Assembly (NCBI GenBank): GCA_900539655.1
Contig: UQCR01000001.1
Location: forward strand, 62,001 to 126,000
Length of the DNA: 64,000 nt
Direction of reading: 5' to 3'
From: an uncultured Robinsoniella sp.
GTDB taxonomy: Bacteria > Bacillota > Clostridia > Lachnospirales > Lachnospiraceae
Part shown: piece by piece, positions 53,592 to 62,147 of the stretch
How positions within the stretch are numbered: position 1 is the stretch's first letter
How the letters are laid out: every line of letters starts with the position of its first letter
Notes under the pieces: generated by a model
Databases searched by the model: none
Told to the model about the DNA's origin: nothing
What the model saw: only the letters and a program-made list of their open reading frames with translations
Program-made: the position numbers and the translations under genes

Positions 53592-54590
53592 ATGGATCAG
53601 AATAAGAAAAAAGCAGCGTTTTTAACAACAGAGTTTTATCTGGCAGTCTTCCTGGTTGTGGTATTGGTTGGGTTAGCAATTTTTGCAAAGGGATTTTATA
53701 CCGTAAATAATCTGATGAGTTTATTGAATTCTTTCAGTTACATATTAATATCGGCAGTAGGGATGAACATGATTATTCTGACATCGAATATTGATGTTTC
53801 CACAGGAGCTTTAATATCTGTAATCTGTATTTGTGTGGCCGGCATCGGGAAGATGGGTGCGCCGTTTGCCGTACTGCTGGTAGTTGCAATGGTAATTGGC
53901 GCTGCCCTCAGCACATTTAACGGATTGTTTATAACAAAATTAAAGATTCCTGCTATCGTTGCTACGTTAGCTACAACTCAGATTTTCCAGGGAATTCTGC
54001 CGCTTACGGTGGAGGGATCAATCTATGATTTACCTGCATCCTTTACATGGCTGGCATTTGATGCAAAAATTTTTGGTATGATACCAGCCAGTGTACTCAT
54101 GTGTCTGATCGTGGTTGTGGCAGCGCTGCTGTTTATGAAATACTCCAGGTTTTCTAAGAAAATATATGCTATTGGCAACAACAAAGGCGGTGCAAGGCTG
54201 GCAGGCATTAACGTAAATAAAACGGTAGTGCTGACCTATACCATAGCAGGAGCACTATTTGGAATATCAGCAGTTATTATAGCAACAGCAGGACAGAGAG
54301 TTACCACTACCATGGGAAGTGGCCTGGAAATGACATTTATCGCTGCAGTGGTTCTGGGAGGAACCAGCACGGCTGGAGGTTCCGGCAAAATACTTGGAAC
54401 CGTTATTGGAGCTTTTATACTTGCCATGATCTCTCCGGCGATAAACTATCTGGGGATTAGCCCGAACTGGTCAGATGCCATTAAAGGTGCAATTATTATC
54501 ATCTCAGTATTAGTTACGGCAGCCAGATACATCAAGAAAAAGAGGGTCATTGCAAACCCTGTAATCAGTAAGGCAGGGGGGGACGCATAA
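53592..54590 (+). CDS. CUT2-family ABC transporter permease (RhaP/LsrC-like)
   Basis: First membrane subunit, 332 residues, with eight to ten hydrophobic helices. ILTSNIDVSTGALISV and the loop VVLGGTSTAGGSGKILGTVIGA are hallmarks of the ribose/rhamnose-type permeases. Its stop overlaps the start of the second permease gene by one base, so the two are translationally coupled. The two permeases differ enough to form a heterodimer. Confidence 0.9.
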   Translation: MDQNKKKAAFLTTEFYLAVFLVVVLVGLAIFAKGFYTVNNLMSLLNSFSYILISAVGMNMIILTSNIDVSTGALISVICICVAGIGKMGAPFAVLLVVAMVIGAALSTFNGLFITKLKIPAIVATLATTQIFQGILPLTVEGSIYDLPASFTWLAFDAKIFGMIPASVLMCLIVVVAALLFMKYSRFSKKIYAIGNNKGGARLAGINVNKTVVLTYTIAGALFGISAVIIATAGQRVTTTMGSGLEMTFIAAVVLGGTSTAGGSGKILGTVIGAFILAMISPAINYLGISPNWSDAIKGAIIIISVLVTAARYIKKKRVIANPVISKAGGDA

Positions 54591-55570
54591 TGGAAAAGAA
54601 GAAAAAATTTAAAGTTACATTTAATCTGGCACTGTTTTTAATTTGGATAGTTATTTTTGCGGCAATATCTTTAAAGAGTCCGTCTTTTTTAAAGCCGGCA
54701 TATATTATTAACGTTATGTTTCGCAACATTGTGGAAATCGGCATGGCAGCCCTTCCGATGACCCTGATTATCATTACAGGCGGAATTGATCTTTCGGTGG
54801 GAAATATCATGATCCTCTCTGCTATGATGGGAGGAATGGCAGCAGCAAGTATGGGAGCAGCGGCAGGCATTATAGTTACGATACTCACTGGGGGGATCTG
54901 CGGTCTGGTGAACGGTGTTATTATCGCCAAAGCTAAGATCTCGGAAATGGTGACTACGTTGGCTACAATGTATCTGTTTTTGGGGCTGGCCAGAGGAATA
55001 TCTCATGGTGACAGTGTTTATAGTTATGATTTTACGAACTTTTGCGGAAATACTTCCATTGCAGGAATTCCGCTGCAAATCTGGATTTATGTAATCCTGG
55101 CTGTTTTCTTCATTATTCTGCTGGGAAAGACGACTTTTGGAAGAAAATTATACAGCATTGGTCTGAATAAAAATGCAACAAAATATTCCGGTGTCAATAC
55201 GGATAAGATACAGATACTGATCTATGTGATCTGCGGCCTTATCTGTGCTCTGGCAGCCTTTATCTGGCTGGGAAGATTCACCAGTGTAAAATATGATGCG
55301 GGAACCAGTTTTAACCTGAAGGTAATCACGGTAGTGGTTCTGGGCGGAACCAGCATCAATGGGGGAATCGGAGATATGAAGGGCACCGTTTTGGGAACGC
55401 TGATCATAGCTACTCTGAACAGCGGGCTTACGGTACTGAATATTCCTATTGATGTACAGACCATTGTACAGGGCGTAGTTCTGATGATTGCCCTGATCGC
55501 TTATGCATTTGTAAATACAAAAGCAAAGAAGAAGAAAATTATCGCGGTACCGGTGAAACAAACATCCTAA
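54590..55570 (+). CDS. CUT2-family ABC transporter permease (RhaQ/LsrD-like)
   Basis: Second membrane subunit, 326 residues. It carries IIITGGIDLSVGNIMILSAMM and VVLGGTSINGGIGDMKGTVLGT, again typical of the family. Its helix pattern parallels the first permease. The binding-protein gene follows after a 143-base gap containing a 7-bp hairpin (TATTCAG/CTGAATA, 55641-55660), which may adjust relative expression. Confidence 0.9.
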   Translation: MEKKKKFKVTFNLALFLIWIVIFAAISLKSPSFLKPAYIINVMFRNIVEIGMAALPMTLIIITGGIDLSVGNIMILSAMMGGMAAASMGAAAGIIVTILTGGICGLVNGVIIAKAKISEMVTTLATMYLFLGLARGISHGDSVYSYDFTNFCGNTSIAGIPLQIWIYVILAVFFIILLGKTTFGRKLYSIGLNKNATKYSGVNTDKIQILIYVICGLICALAAFIWLGRFTSVKYDAGTSFNLKVITVVVLGGTSINGGIGDMKGTVLGTLIIATLNSGLTVLNIPIDVQTIVQGVVLMIALIAYAFVNTKAKKKKIIAVPVKQTS

Positions 55571-55713
55571 GGTCAGATAAAAGCGCATTAGACAGGCGAC
55601 AGCCGGTTGTAAAAAACAGTGGATTGTAATAAAATTGTGATATTCAGAGTCAACTGAATAAACACATAATATTTACATAAAAAATTATTTATAAATGAAA
55701 GGGTGGGTAAATT

Positions 55714-56892
55714 ATGAAGAAACAATTGGTAACAAAGGTATTGGCGGCAGCACTGATTGGTATTATGGCGGTGTCTTCTTTAGCAGGATGCTCGACTACA
55801 GATACATCAGGAGGAAGTAAAACTACTGAAAAAGCAGAGACAAAGGAAACGGCTGGTGCCGGAAACGATGAAACGAAAGAAGCATCCAAAGAATCGTCGG
55901 CAGAAACCAAGGGTGCGGATGTGGTTGTGGCAATGCTGCCCAAGTTTAAAGGTGAGAATTACTTTGATGCATGTAAAGTAGGTGCCCAGGAAGCGGCAGA
56001 TGAACTGGGAATCACATTGTTGTATGACGGTCCGTCACAGGATCAGGCAACAAACCAGAAACAGGTGGACATTTTGGAAGGTTGGATAGCACAGGACGTA
56101 AGTGTTATAATAGTATCTCCCAATGATCCTACAGCAATTGCACCTACCTTAAAGAAAGCGCAGGATGCGGGGATTAAAGTGGTAACGTTTGATGCAGATG
56201 CACAGGCTGATTCCAGGGACTTATTTATCAACCAGATCACGGCACAGGCGGCTGCAAAGGGTCTGCTGGACGGTGCTGCAATTGACCTGAAAGCAAAAGG
56301 ATACGGTGCAGACCATCCTGCAAATATAGCATTGGTATCCGGTTCCGGAACAGATGCTAACCAGACAGCATGGGAAGCTGCAATTGATGAATTATTGAAA
56401 ACAGATGAATACAGCTTTATGAAAATCCAAAATAAAGAGACGGATGTATATTATCCCGGCACAGATGAAACTACAGTAAACAGCGAATGTGCAACCCTGA
56501 TCAGCCGTATGGGAGAAGGCGAAGACCAGATACAGGCTGCAATAGCATTGTCATCTATGTCAACACCTGCTCTGGGTGCCCAGTATCAGTCAGCATCCAG
56601 TAAACCGGATCCTTCCAAAATTACGTTGACCGGACTTGCGACGCCAAATGCTCTGAAAACTTATATCAAGGACGAAGAAAATCCGATGAATACAGGAGTT
56701 CTCTGGAATTGTATGGATCTGGGATATCTGGCAGTCCAGTCAGGATACCAGCTGGCTGAGGGAACGATCACAACAGATTCCACCTCTATTGACGCAGGCA
56801 GGCTTGGGGCAAAAGAAATTACTAACCGGGAATGTGTATTAGGGGAAGCATTGGTATTCGATGCAGCTACGGTAGATAATTACGACTATTAA
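55714..56892 (+). CDS. RhaS/LsrB-type substrate-binding lipoprotein
   Basis: The extracellular receptor of the importer, 392 residues. Cys26 in LAGC is the lipidation site. A Ser/Thr/Lys/Glu linker spans about 27-69. The mature bilobal domain (VVVAMLPKFKGENYFDACKVGAQEAADELG, YDGPSQDQATNQKQVDILEGWIAQ, VSPNDPTAIAPTLKKA) is closest in pattern to rhamnose-binding RhaS and autoinducer-2-binding LsrB. A deoxyhexose or modified sugar is therefore a reasonable guess, but the ligand cannot be assigned. An imperfect terminator at about 56909-56960 follows. Confidence 0.9.
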   Translation: MKKQLVTKVLAAALIGIMAVSSLAGCSTTDTSGGSKTTEKAETKETAGAGNDETKEASKESSAETKGADVVVAMLPKFKGENYFDACKVGAQEAADELGITLLYDGPSQDQATNQKQVDILEGWIAQDVSVIIVSPNDPTAIAPTLKKAQDAGIKVVTFDADAQADSRDLFINQITAQAAAKGLLDGAAIDLKAKGYGADHPANIALVSGSGTDANQTAWEAAIDELLKTDEYSFMKIQNKETDVYYPGTDETTVNSECATLISRMGEGEDQIQAAIALSSMSTPALGAQYQSASSKPDPSKITLTGLATPNALKTYIKDEENPMNTGVLWNCMDLGYLAVQSGYQLAEGTITTDSTSIDAGRLGAKEITNRECVLGEALVFDAATVDNYDY

Positions 56893-56908
56893 TAGCAAAG
56901 CGTAAATG

Positions 56909-56961
56909 AAAGGGCCATAGATAGGGGGGAGAAGACCTCTGTTTATCGGCCTTTTCTTTCC
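56909..56961 (+). terminator. possible terminator after the binding-protein gene
   Basis: Imperfect stem GAAAGGGCC.ATA with TAT.GGCCTTTTC around a purine-rich loop, followed by TTTC. A TATAAT at 56996-57001 nearby may start the esterase-kinase-regulator transcript but lacks a good -35. Confidence 0.45.
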
Positions 56962-57048
56962 ACACTCCCCTATTTCCCTTCGAATAGATATGGTGTATAA
57001 TAGAAAAAAAATAACAACTTGGTTCTAAAAGGACCGGAAGGGAGCTAT

Positions 57049-57882
57049 ATGATTTACAGAGAAATGAATGTGCAGGCAGCATATGAGAAGGCAGGTGCCC
57101 AGCATGGAAAATACCAGCCCAGATTATTCGGGTATATGCATAGTGACAGTGAAGAATTGGGAATGTCGGGGGTGAGACCGGCAGTCATTATCTGTCCGGG
57201 AGGAGCTTATCAATTCAAATCTGATCGGGAGGCGGAGCCGGTGGCAATGCGGTTTTTGGCAGCGGGCATGCAGGCGTTTGTGCTGCAATATAGTGTTGCA
57301 CCATCCAGATATCCCTGTGCTGTCCTGGAACTGGCTGCCTCTGTAGCTATAGTAAGGGAACATGCCAGAGAATGGGGCATTGATCCGGAAAAGATCTTTA
57401 TCTGCGGATTTTCCGCCGGAGGGCATTTATGCGCCACCCTTGGAACTTTATGGAAGGACGAAATATTTGAGCAGGTGTTTGGTACCGGAAACTTAAGCTA
57501 TAAACCATCGGGAATGATTTTATGCTATCCGGTAATTACCATGGGGGAATTTACCCATAAGGAGTCACGGGCAAATCTGACTGGGCCGGATGGTTCTGAA
57601 AAACTTTGGGAAAAGCTGTCTCTGGAAAAACAGGTCACAGCAGATACACTGCCTACCTTTATATGGCACACCCAGGAGGATGATGCCGTTCCAGTAGAAA
57701 ACACCTTACTATATACCTGCGCTCTGCGTAAATGCAGAGTACCTTTTGAGCTGCATATTTATGAAAGAGGGGGACATGGATTATCTTTGTGTGATGAGAC
57801 TACAGCAAGGAACCAGGATCAGATTGTACCGGATAATGCAGGCTGGATTGAACATGTCATAAGATGGCTGAATAGGTTTTAG
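57049..57882 (+). CDS. alpha/beta hydrolase, carbohydrate-esterase-like
   Basis: A 277-residue cytoplasmic serine esterase. The nucleophile is S122 in GFSAGGH; an acid residue is expected in HTQEDDAVPVENT and the His in ERGGHGLS. PAVIICPGGAYQF supplies the oxyanion hole region. The pattern matches acetyl-xylan-esterase-like and BD-FAE-type hydrolases that deacylate imported sugars. ATG 57049 follows GAAGGGA; the longer frame from 57019 is less likely. Its position after an importer suggests that the imported substrate carries an ester group. Confidence 0.85.
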   Translation: MIYREMNVQAAYEKAGAQHGKYQPRLFGYMHSDSEELGMSGVRPAVIICPGGAYQFKSDREAEPVAMRFLAAGMQAFVLQYSVAPSRYPCAVLELAASVAIVREHAREWGIDPEKIFICGFSAGGHLCATLGTLWKDEIFEQVFGTGNLSYKPSGMILCYPVITMGEFTHKESRANLTGPDGSEKLWEKLSLEKQVTADTLPTFIWHTQEDDAVPVENTLLYTCALRKCRVPFELHIYERGGHGLSLCDETTARNQDQIVPDNAGWIEHVIRWLNRF

Positions 57883-57945
57883 ATAAGATGACCAGTACAA
57901 GTGTTGTTCTATAAAAGAAGAGGATGAAGTGGCAGAGAGTAAGTT

Positions 57946-59724
57946 ATGATAAAACAAAAAATCAGTACAAAGCTTTCTATGACATATGCGGTCCTGACAA
58001 TCTTGTTTATCGGGATTACGGCGGTTATTTTTTATAAATATAACCAATACAATATTCATCAGGATGGTGTCAGCAATATCGGGCAGATCGCAGAAAATGT
58101 GATGGCGCAGGTTGACAGCCGGCTTACGACCATGGATCAGACAGCGATTGACGTATTATCAGATAATCATTTTCTGGATTTGTGGGATCAGACCCTGGTT
58201 TCACCAGAAGAAGAGGTGGGAAAAGAAATAAGAAAGCTTCTGACCAAAGCGTATATTAATAAATCAGATATACGCAGGGTTGCCATTTATGGAAAAGACG
58301 GAACCTTTTACAGTACCGGGAAAACAGATGTAAAGAAAGAGGATGTAAGGCACAGGATACAGATGATAGAAAGCCAGTATCCGATGAAGCAGATGAACAG
58401 CCGGGTGTATTTAAAGCCGCATCTTGATTATTGGGATAAGAGCAGTGAGGTTCTGGTAGTGTCGGAAATTAAGCCGGTTAAGGACAGGAATACTGATATT
58501 ATCGGATATCTGGAGGTTCAGCAGAATGCTTTTTATATGGAGAATATCTGTAATGTGAAGTGGAATGGCAAAGGTTTAAAGGTTATGGTATTTATGGAAG
58601 AAACGGATGAGCTTTTCTATACAAACCTCCCTGACAGCAAGAGGAATGATGCCTATATGGAACAGGTAAAGGATTTTACGAGGCAGTATTCCAAGATGAA
58701 AGAAGATAAACACTCTTTGTTTTCCACGGCTTCATCCAACTATTACGCTTGTAAAACCGTGATTATACTGGATAAAAATGTCTTAAACGAATCCTTGAAC
58801 AAAATGCTGGGCGGAATTGTTGCCATTACCGGTATATTAATTATTGTTACGACATTTTACAGCTTCTGGACTACCCGGATGATTATGCGTCCTATTAATC
58901 TGCTGGTAAAGACTATGCAGAATACAGATCTGACTAATTTCAGGCAAAAGAGGGAAATAAAAGTCCGGGATAAAGAAACAGAAATACTGGTAAACTCATT
59001 TGAGGATATGGCTAAGAGGCTGGAGGATGCCCTGGTGAAGCAGAAGAAGCTGGAAAATGTCCAGACAAAGACACTGTTCAGTGCCCTGCAATCGGAAATG
59101 GGTCCTCATTTTCTTTATAACAGCCTTGGTAGTATCGCAAATCTGTGTGAGCAGGGAGAAACAGAAACAGCGGCAGATGCATGTTACAGCCTGACCGAGA
59201 TCCTGAGATATGCATCCAACTATGAGACTTCAGAAGTAACCATCGGGGAAGAAATAGAGAACCTGAAAGCTTATATGTCGATCATGAAAAGCCGATACCA
59301 AAAAAGAATCGAATTTGAAATGGAAATTGATGAGGATACCAAATATATTATTATACCAAAGCTTACATATCAGCCGCTTGTGGAAAATGCCATCAAGTAC
59401 AGCCTGATGGAACACGATAAAGTGATTATTAAAATCTATACAGTAGTACTGGGGGATAAGCTGGTAGTAGAAATAAAAGACAACGGATGTGGAATCAGCA
59501 AAGAGGCCGGGGAAGTGATCCGAAAAAGAATCGAAGAATTTCACAATACGGATAAAGCGACGTATATAGCAGAGCAGATTCAGTTTGGAGGAATGGGGCT
59601 GAGCGGCACTCTGATCCGGCTTTCCATATATTATGGAGACAGTTTCTGGTATGAGCTTCAGGATAACAATGACGAAGGAGGTACCAGTATTTTGTTTGGC
59701 ATGAATATTAGTAAATACCGGTAA
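57946..59724 (+). CDS. YesM/LytS-type sensor histidine kinase
   Basis: Membrane sensor of 592 residues. Helices at about 9-27 and 283-305 bracket an extracellular Cache-like domain. A HAMP domain follows (RPINLLVKTMQNTDL). The His_kinase domain has the phosphoacceptor H388 in MGPHFLYNSLGSI. The ATPase domain shows YQPLVENAIKYSL, KDNGCGIS and GGMGLSGTLIRL. Kinases of this class pair with AraC-type response regulators, and that gene lies downstream. It probably senses the importer's sugar directly or through the binding protein. Confidence 0.92.
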   Translation: MIKQKISTKLSMTYAVLTILFIGITAVIFYKYNQYNIHQDGVSNIGQIAENVMAQVDSRLTTMDQTAIDVLSDNHFLDLWDQTLVSPEEEVGKEIRKLLTKAYINKSDIRRVAIYGKDGTFYSTGKTDVKKEDVRHRIQMIESQYPMKQMNSRVYLKPHLDYWDKSSEVLVVSEIKPVKDRNTDIIGYLEVQQNAFYMENICNVKWNGKGLKVMVFMEETDELFYTNLPDSKRNDAYMEQVKDFTRQYSKMKEDKHSLFSTASSNYYACKTVIILDKNVLNESLNKMLGGIVAITGILIIVTTFYSFWTTRMIMRPINLLVKTMQNTDLTNFRQKREIKVRDKETEILVNSFEDMAKRLEDALVKQKKLENVQTKTLFSALQSEMGPHFLYNSLGSIANLCEQGETETAADACYSLTEILRYASNYETSEVTIGEEIENLKAYMSIMKSRYQKRIEFEMEIDEDTKYIIIPKLTYQPLVENAIKYSLMEHDKVIIKIYTVVLGDKLVVEIKDNGCGISKEAGEVIRKRIEEFHNTDKATYIAEQIQFGGMGLSGTLIRLSIYYGDSFWYELQDNNDEGGTSILFGMNISKYR

Positions 59725-59730
59725 CTATAC

Positions 59731-59848
59731 AGCATGACCGGACATTTAGGTTAATATGTAAAAGGTCCGTGCATTTAGGTTAAAATGTAGAAGGTCCGGC
59801 ATATAGGGCTGAACGTGGCATGACCAGACATATAGGGCAGACCGTAAG
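59731..59848 (+). repeat. degenerate 29-bp tandem repeats between kinase and regulator genes
   Basis: Four units start CATTTAGG or CATATAGG at 59743, 59772, 59800 and 59829 (period 28-29). The first two share CATTTAGGTTA.AATGTA.AAGGTCCG. The flanking GCATGACCGGA (59732) recurs as GCATGACCAGA (59818). The spacer is otherwise without a gene. Confidence 0.75.
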
Positions 59849-59906
59849 ATAATAGAATGCAGCAGGAGCGAACAGTTACAAATAAGCATAAAAGGAGTGG
59901 GTATTG

Positions 59907-60659
59907 ATGTATAAAGTATTGCTGGTGGATGATGAACCGGCAGCCCTTGATATGGAAAAAAGAGCAATCCAGAAGAGAACAGAAAATTTCCAGGTATCAG
60001 GAGAAGCATACAACGTCAAAGATGCGATTGAGCTTTACCACAGCATCACTCCCGATGTTGTATTAACAGATATGAAGATGCCGAGACAAAATGGGATTGA
60101 GCTTATAAAATACATTGCAGGGCAGGAAGTCAATAAGGCTGTCTGTATAGCGGTCAGCGGGTATTCGGACTTTGATTATGTTCACGATGCCTTTTCCTAT
60201 GGAGCTTTTGATTATCTTCTGAAGCCTGTAGAGCCTAAGAAAATTGAGGAGCTTTTTGTTCGGATCCGCAGGCTTTTAATCTCCACAAGAGAGAATCCGT
60301 GTACCATAAAACTCCCCCAGGGAAGGTTAAGCACGGACCAGTTGGTAAAAGAAGTAGAAGAGCATATCCGAAAAAATATTGCCGGTGATAATAGCATTCT
60401 GAATATCTGCAGTATATTCTCCATCAGCCAGCCCTATCTGAGCAAGGCGTTCAAAATGCATTTTAACTGTACTTATAATGAATATTTAATCGGAATACGG
60501 ATCGAAGAGGCGAAGAAGCTTCTGGACCGCAAAGAAGAGTACCTCATAGGAGAAATAGCCGAGTTATTAGGATTTTCCGACCAGTTTTATTTTAGCAAAG
60601 TATTTAAGAATACAACAGGCTATACCCCGCGGGAATATCGTGGCAGGAACGACAGGTGA
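59907..60659 (+). CDS. YesN-type response regulator (receiver plus AraC HTH)
   Basis: Output partner of the upstream kinase, 250 residues. The receiver domain has the acidic pocket DDE at 8-10, phosphoacceptor D55 in VVLTDMKMPRQNG and the conserved Lys in YLLKPVEPKK. The last 105 residues form the AraC two-HTH domain (CSIFSISQPYLSKAFKMHFNCTYNEYL, LGFSDQFYFSKVFKNTTGYTPREYR). ATG 59907 lies 9 bases from AAGGAG; TTG 59904 is in the same frame. It is the best candidate to bind the duplicated 40-bp element. Confidence 0.93.
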   Translation: MYKVLLVDDEPAALDMEKRAIQKRTENFQVSGEAYNVKDAIELYHSITPDVVLTDMKMPRQNGIELIKYIAGQEVNKAVCIAVSGYSDFDYVHDAFSYGAFDYLLKPVEPKKIEELFVRIRRLLISTRENPCTIKLPQGRLSTDQLVKEVEEHIRKNIAGDNSILNICSIFSISQPYLSKAFKMHFNCTYNEYLIGIRIEEAKKLLDRKEEYLIGEIAELLGFSDQFYFSKVFKNTTGYTPREYRGRNDR

Positions 60660-60660
60660 G

Positions 60661-60724
60661 TTTTGTATTTTATATATTTCAGCTTTGATTTTACATGTAC
60701 TTTTTCACCATTTGATCTTAAAAT
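60661..60724 (+). promoter_or_regulatory. second copy of the 40-bp element and promoter of the UroD-family gene
   Basis: 60661-60676 and 60684-60700 match the two blocks at 51951 and 51974 with identical spacing. A -10 TAAAAT (60719-60724) lies 35 bases from the second block, the same distance as at the importer promoter. Both lack a consensus -35. Confidence 0.65.
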
Positions 60725-60805
60725 GAGCTTATAAAGTAAGATTGCAGACAGAAAAAATAATCGATAAGAGGCTCTGGAATCAGATATTTGGAGAAGGAGG
60801 ATATG

Positions 60806-61993
60806 ATGACAAATAGAGAGCGCGAGAATTTAACTTTAGATTTTGGAAGGCCGGACAGAGGGGCTGTGGAGGAGACTTTTTATCCCTGGGTCTTAACAAA
60901 GGACCGTTTTGTGGAAGAAGGATTGCCAGCAGATATTGCACGGAATGCAAAGGATATTACTAACGATATTGTGGGGAACAAAGCGAATCAGACCGAAAAG
61001 TATCTGCCTGTGGCTTGGGGACAGGGCGTTATGGAATATGAACAATACCTGGGTTTTGATCCGGTAAGGCGGATTCATTTTGTACTTCCCTTTCGCAGAT
61101 TTGAAGAGAAAATACTGGAAGATACCGAAGCTTACCTGATTAAGCAGGATATTTACGGCAGGCAGATGATGCAGAAAAAGGGTTCTGATATTGAGACCGA
61201 ATACAAATCGGTGATTCAGGATGAAGCAGATTGGGAGCGGCTGAAGGCCCATGCAGACAGAGAACTGGAGATTTATTTTAGCGATGAAGCAATAGCCTCA
61301 GCTTACGGTCCGCTAAAGGAAGGCCATGACAGGGGGGATTATTCCATCCGTCTGAATTTGGAAGGCTTTTTCTGGGTACCCCGGGAGCTGATGGGGATAG
61401 AAGCGCATTTATATGCATTTTATGATGAACCGGAGCTGATCCATGACATCAACGAATACATATTGCAGGTGTATACGACAAAGGTTATGAAAATCGTGGA
61501 TCTGCTGCAGCCGGATGTGGTTTATCTCATGGAAGACCTGAGCGGGAAAAACGGACCGATGATATCCGGGGATAATTTTGACGAGTTTGTGGGTGCTTAT
61601 TATAAAAAGCTGATTCCCCTGTTGAAAAAGCATGGAGTAAACAATGTTTTTGTAGATACAGATGGTGATTTTACAATCATGATTCCGCATTTTCTGGCTG
61701 CAGGTGTGGACGGTTTTCTGCCCATGGATGTAAATGCAGGAATGGATATCGTAAAGGTAAGAGAGCAGTTTCCGGAGCTGAAATTTATCGGCGGTTTCAA
61801 TAAACTTATGATTGCCGAAGGTAAGGAGGCGATTGACCGGGAATTTGACCGAATCCTTCCGGTGATCCGTGGCGGCGGATATATTGTAGGGTCTGATCAT
61901 CAGGTAGCACCATCTACATCCCTGGAAAACTATCGATACTACATTCAGAAATTAAAAGAGGTGATGCAGCAGGCCGGAGTTGATGCGAGATAG
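60806..61993 (+). CDS. uroporphyrinogen decarboxylase family (MtaA-like) protein
   Basis: A 395-residue TIM-barrel protein of the UroD superfamily, which includes heme-pathway HemE and cobalamin or coenzyme-M methyltransferases such as MtaA/CmuA. The end of the barrel shows GGYIVGSDHQVAPSTSLENYRYYIQKLKEV, a variant of the family's C-terminal motif. The classic HemE N-terminal motif RPVWMMRQAGRY is absent, so it is unlikely to make heme. ATG 60806 lies five bases from AAGGAGG. It is shared-promoter linked to the RhaS-type importer; a role in handling a methylated or modified substrate is inference. Confidence 0.82.
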   Translation: MTNRERENLTLDFGRPDRGAVEETFYPWVLTKDRFVEEGLPADIARNAKDITNDIVGNKANQTEKYLPVAWGQGVMEYEQYLGFDPVRRIHFVLPFRRFEEKILEDTEAYLIKQDIYGRQMMQKKGSDIETEYKSVIQDEADWERLKAHADRELEIYFSDEAIASAYGPLKEGHDRGDYSIRLNLEGFFWVPRELMGIEAHLYAFYDEPELIHDINEYILQVYTTKVMKIVDLLQPDVVYLMEDLSGKNGPMISGDNFDEFVGAYYKKLIPLLKKHGVNNVFVDTDGDFTIMIPHFLAAGVDGFLPMDVNAGMDIVKVREQFPELKFIGGFNKLMIAEGKEAIDREFDRILPVIRGGGYIVGSDHQVAPSTSLENYRYYIQKLKEVMQQAGVDAR

Positions 61994-62040
61994 TCCGATT
62001 TAAAGAACGGACCACAACCTGACAGTAATGAAGACATAGG

Positions 62041-62085
62041 AAAAGCCAATGCAAGTAATGAAATACTGCATTGGCTTTTAATATT
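62041..62085. terminator. terminator between the UroD-family gene and the VanZ gene
   Basis: A 13-bp perfect stem AAAAGCCAATGCA/TGCATTGGCTTTT (62041-62053, 62067-62079) with a 13-base loop. It could serve both convergent genes. Confidence 0.75.
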
Positions 62086-62147
62086 CCATCCCGCCGGCAA
62101 CAATAGGCAGTGCTGTCACTATCATTACGGGGCGGATGTATCACCAG

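Noticed and set aside
60806..61993. HemE heme-pathway uroporphyrinogen decarboxylase
   Set aside because: The conserved HemE N-terminal Arg-rich motif is missing and no heme genes are adjacent; the gene appears tied to a sugar-importer locus.
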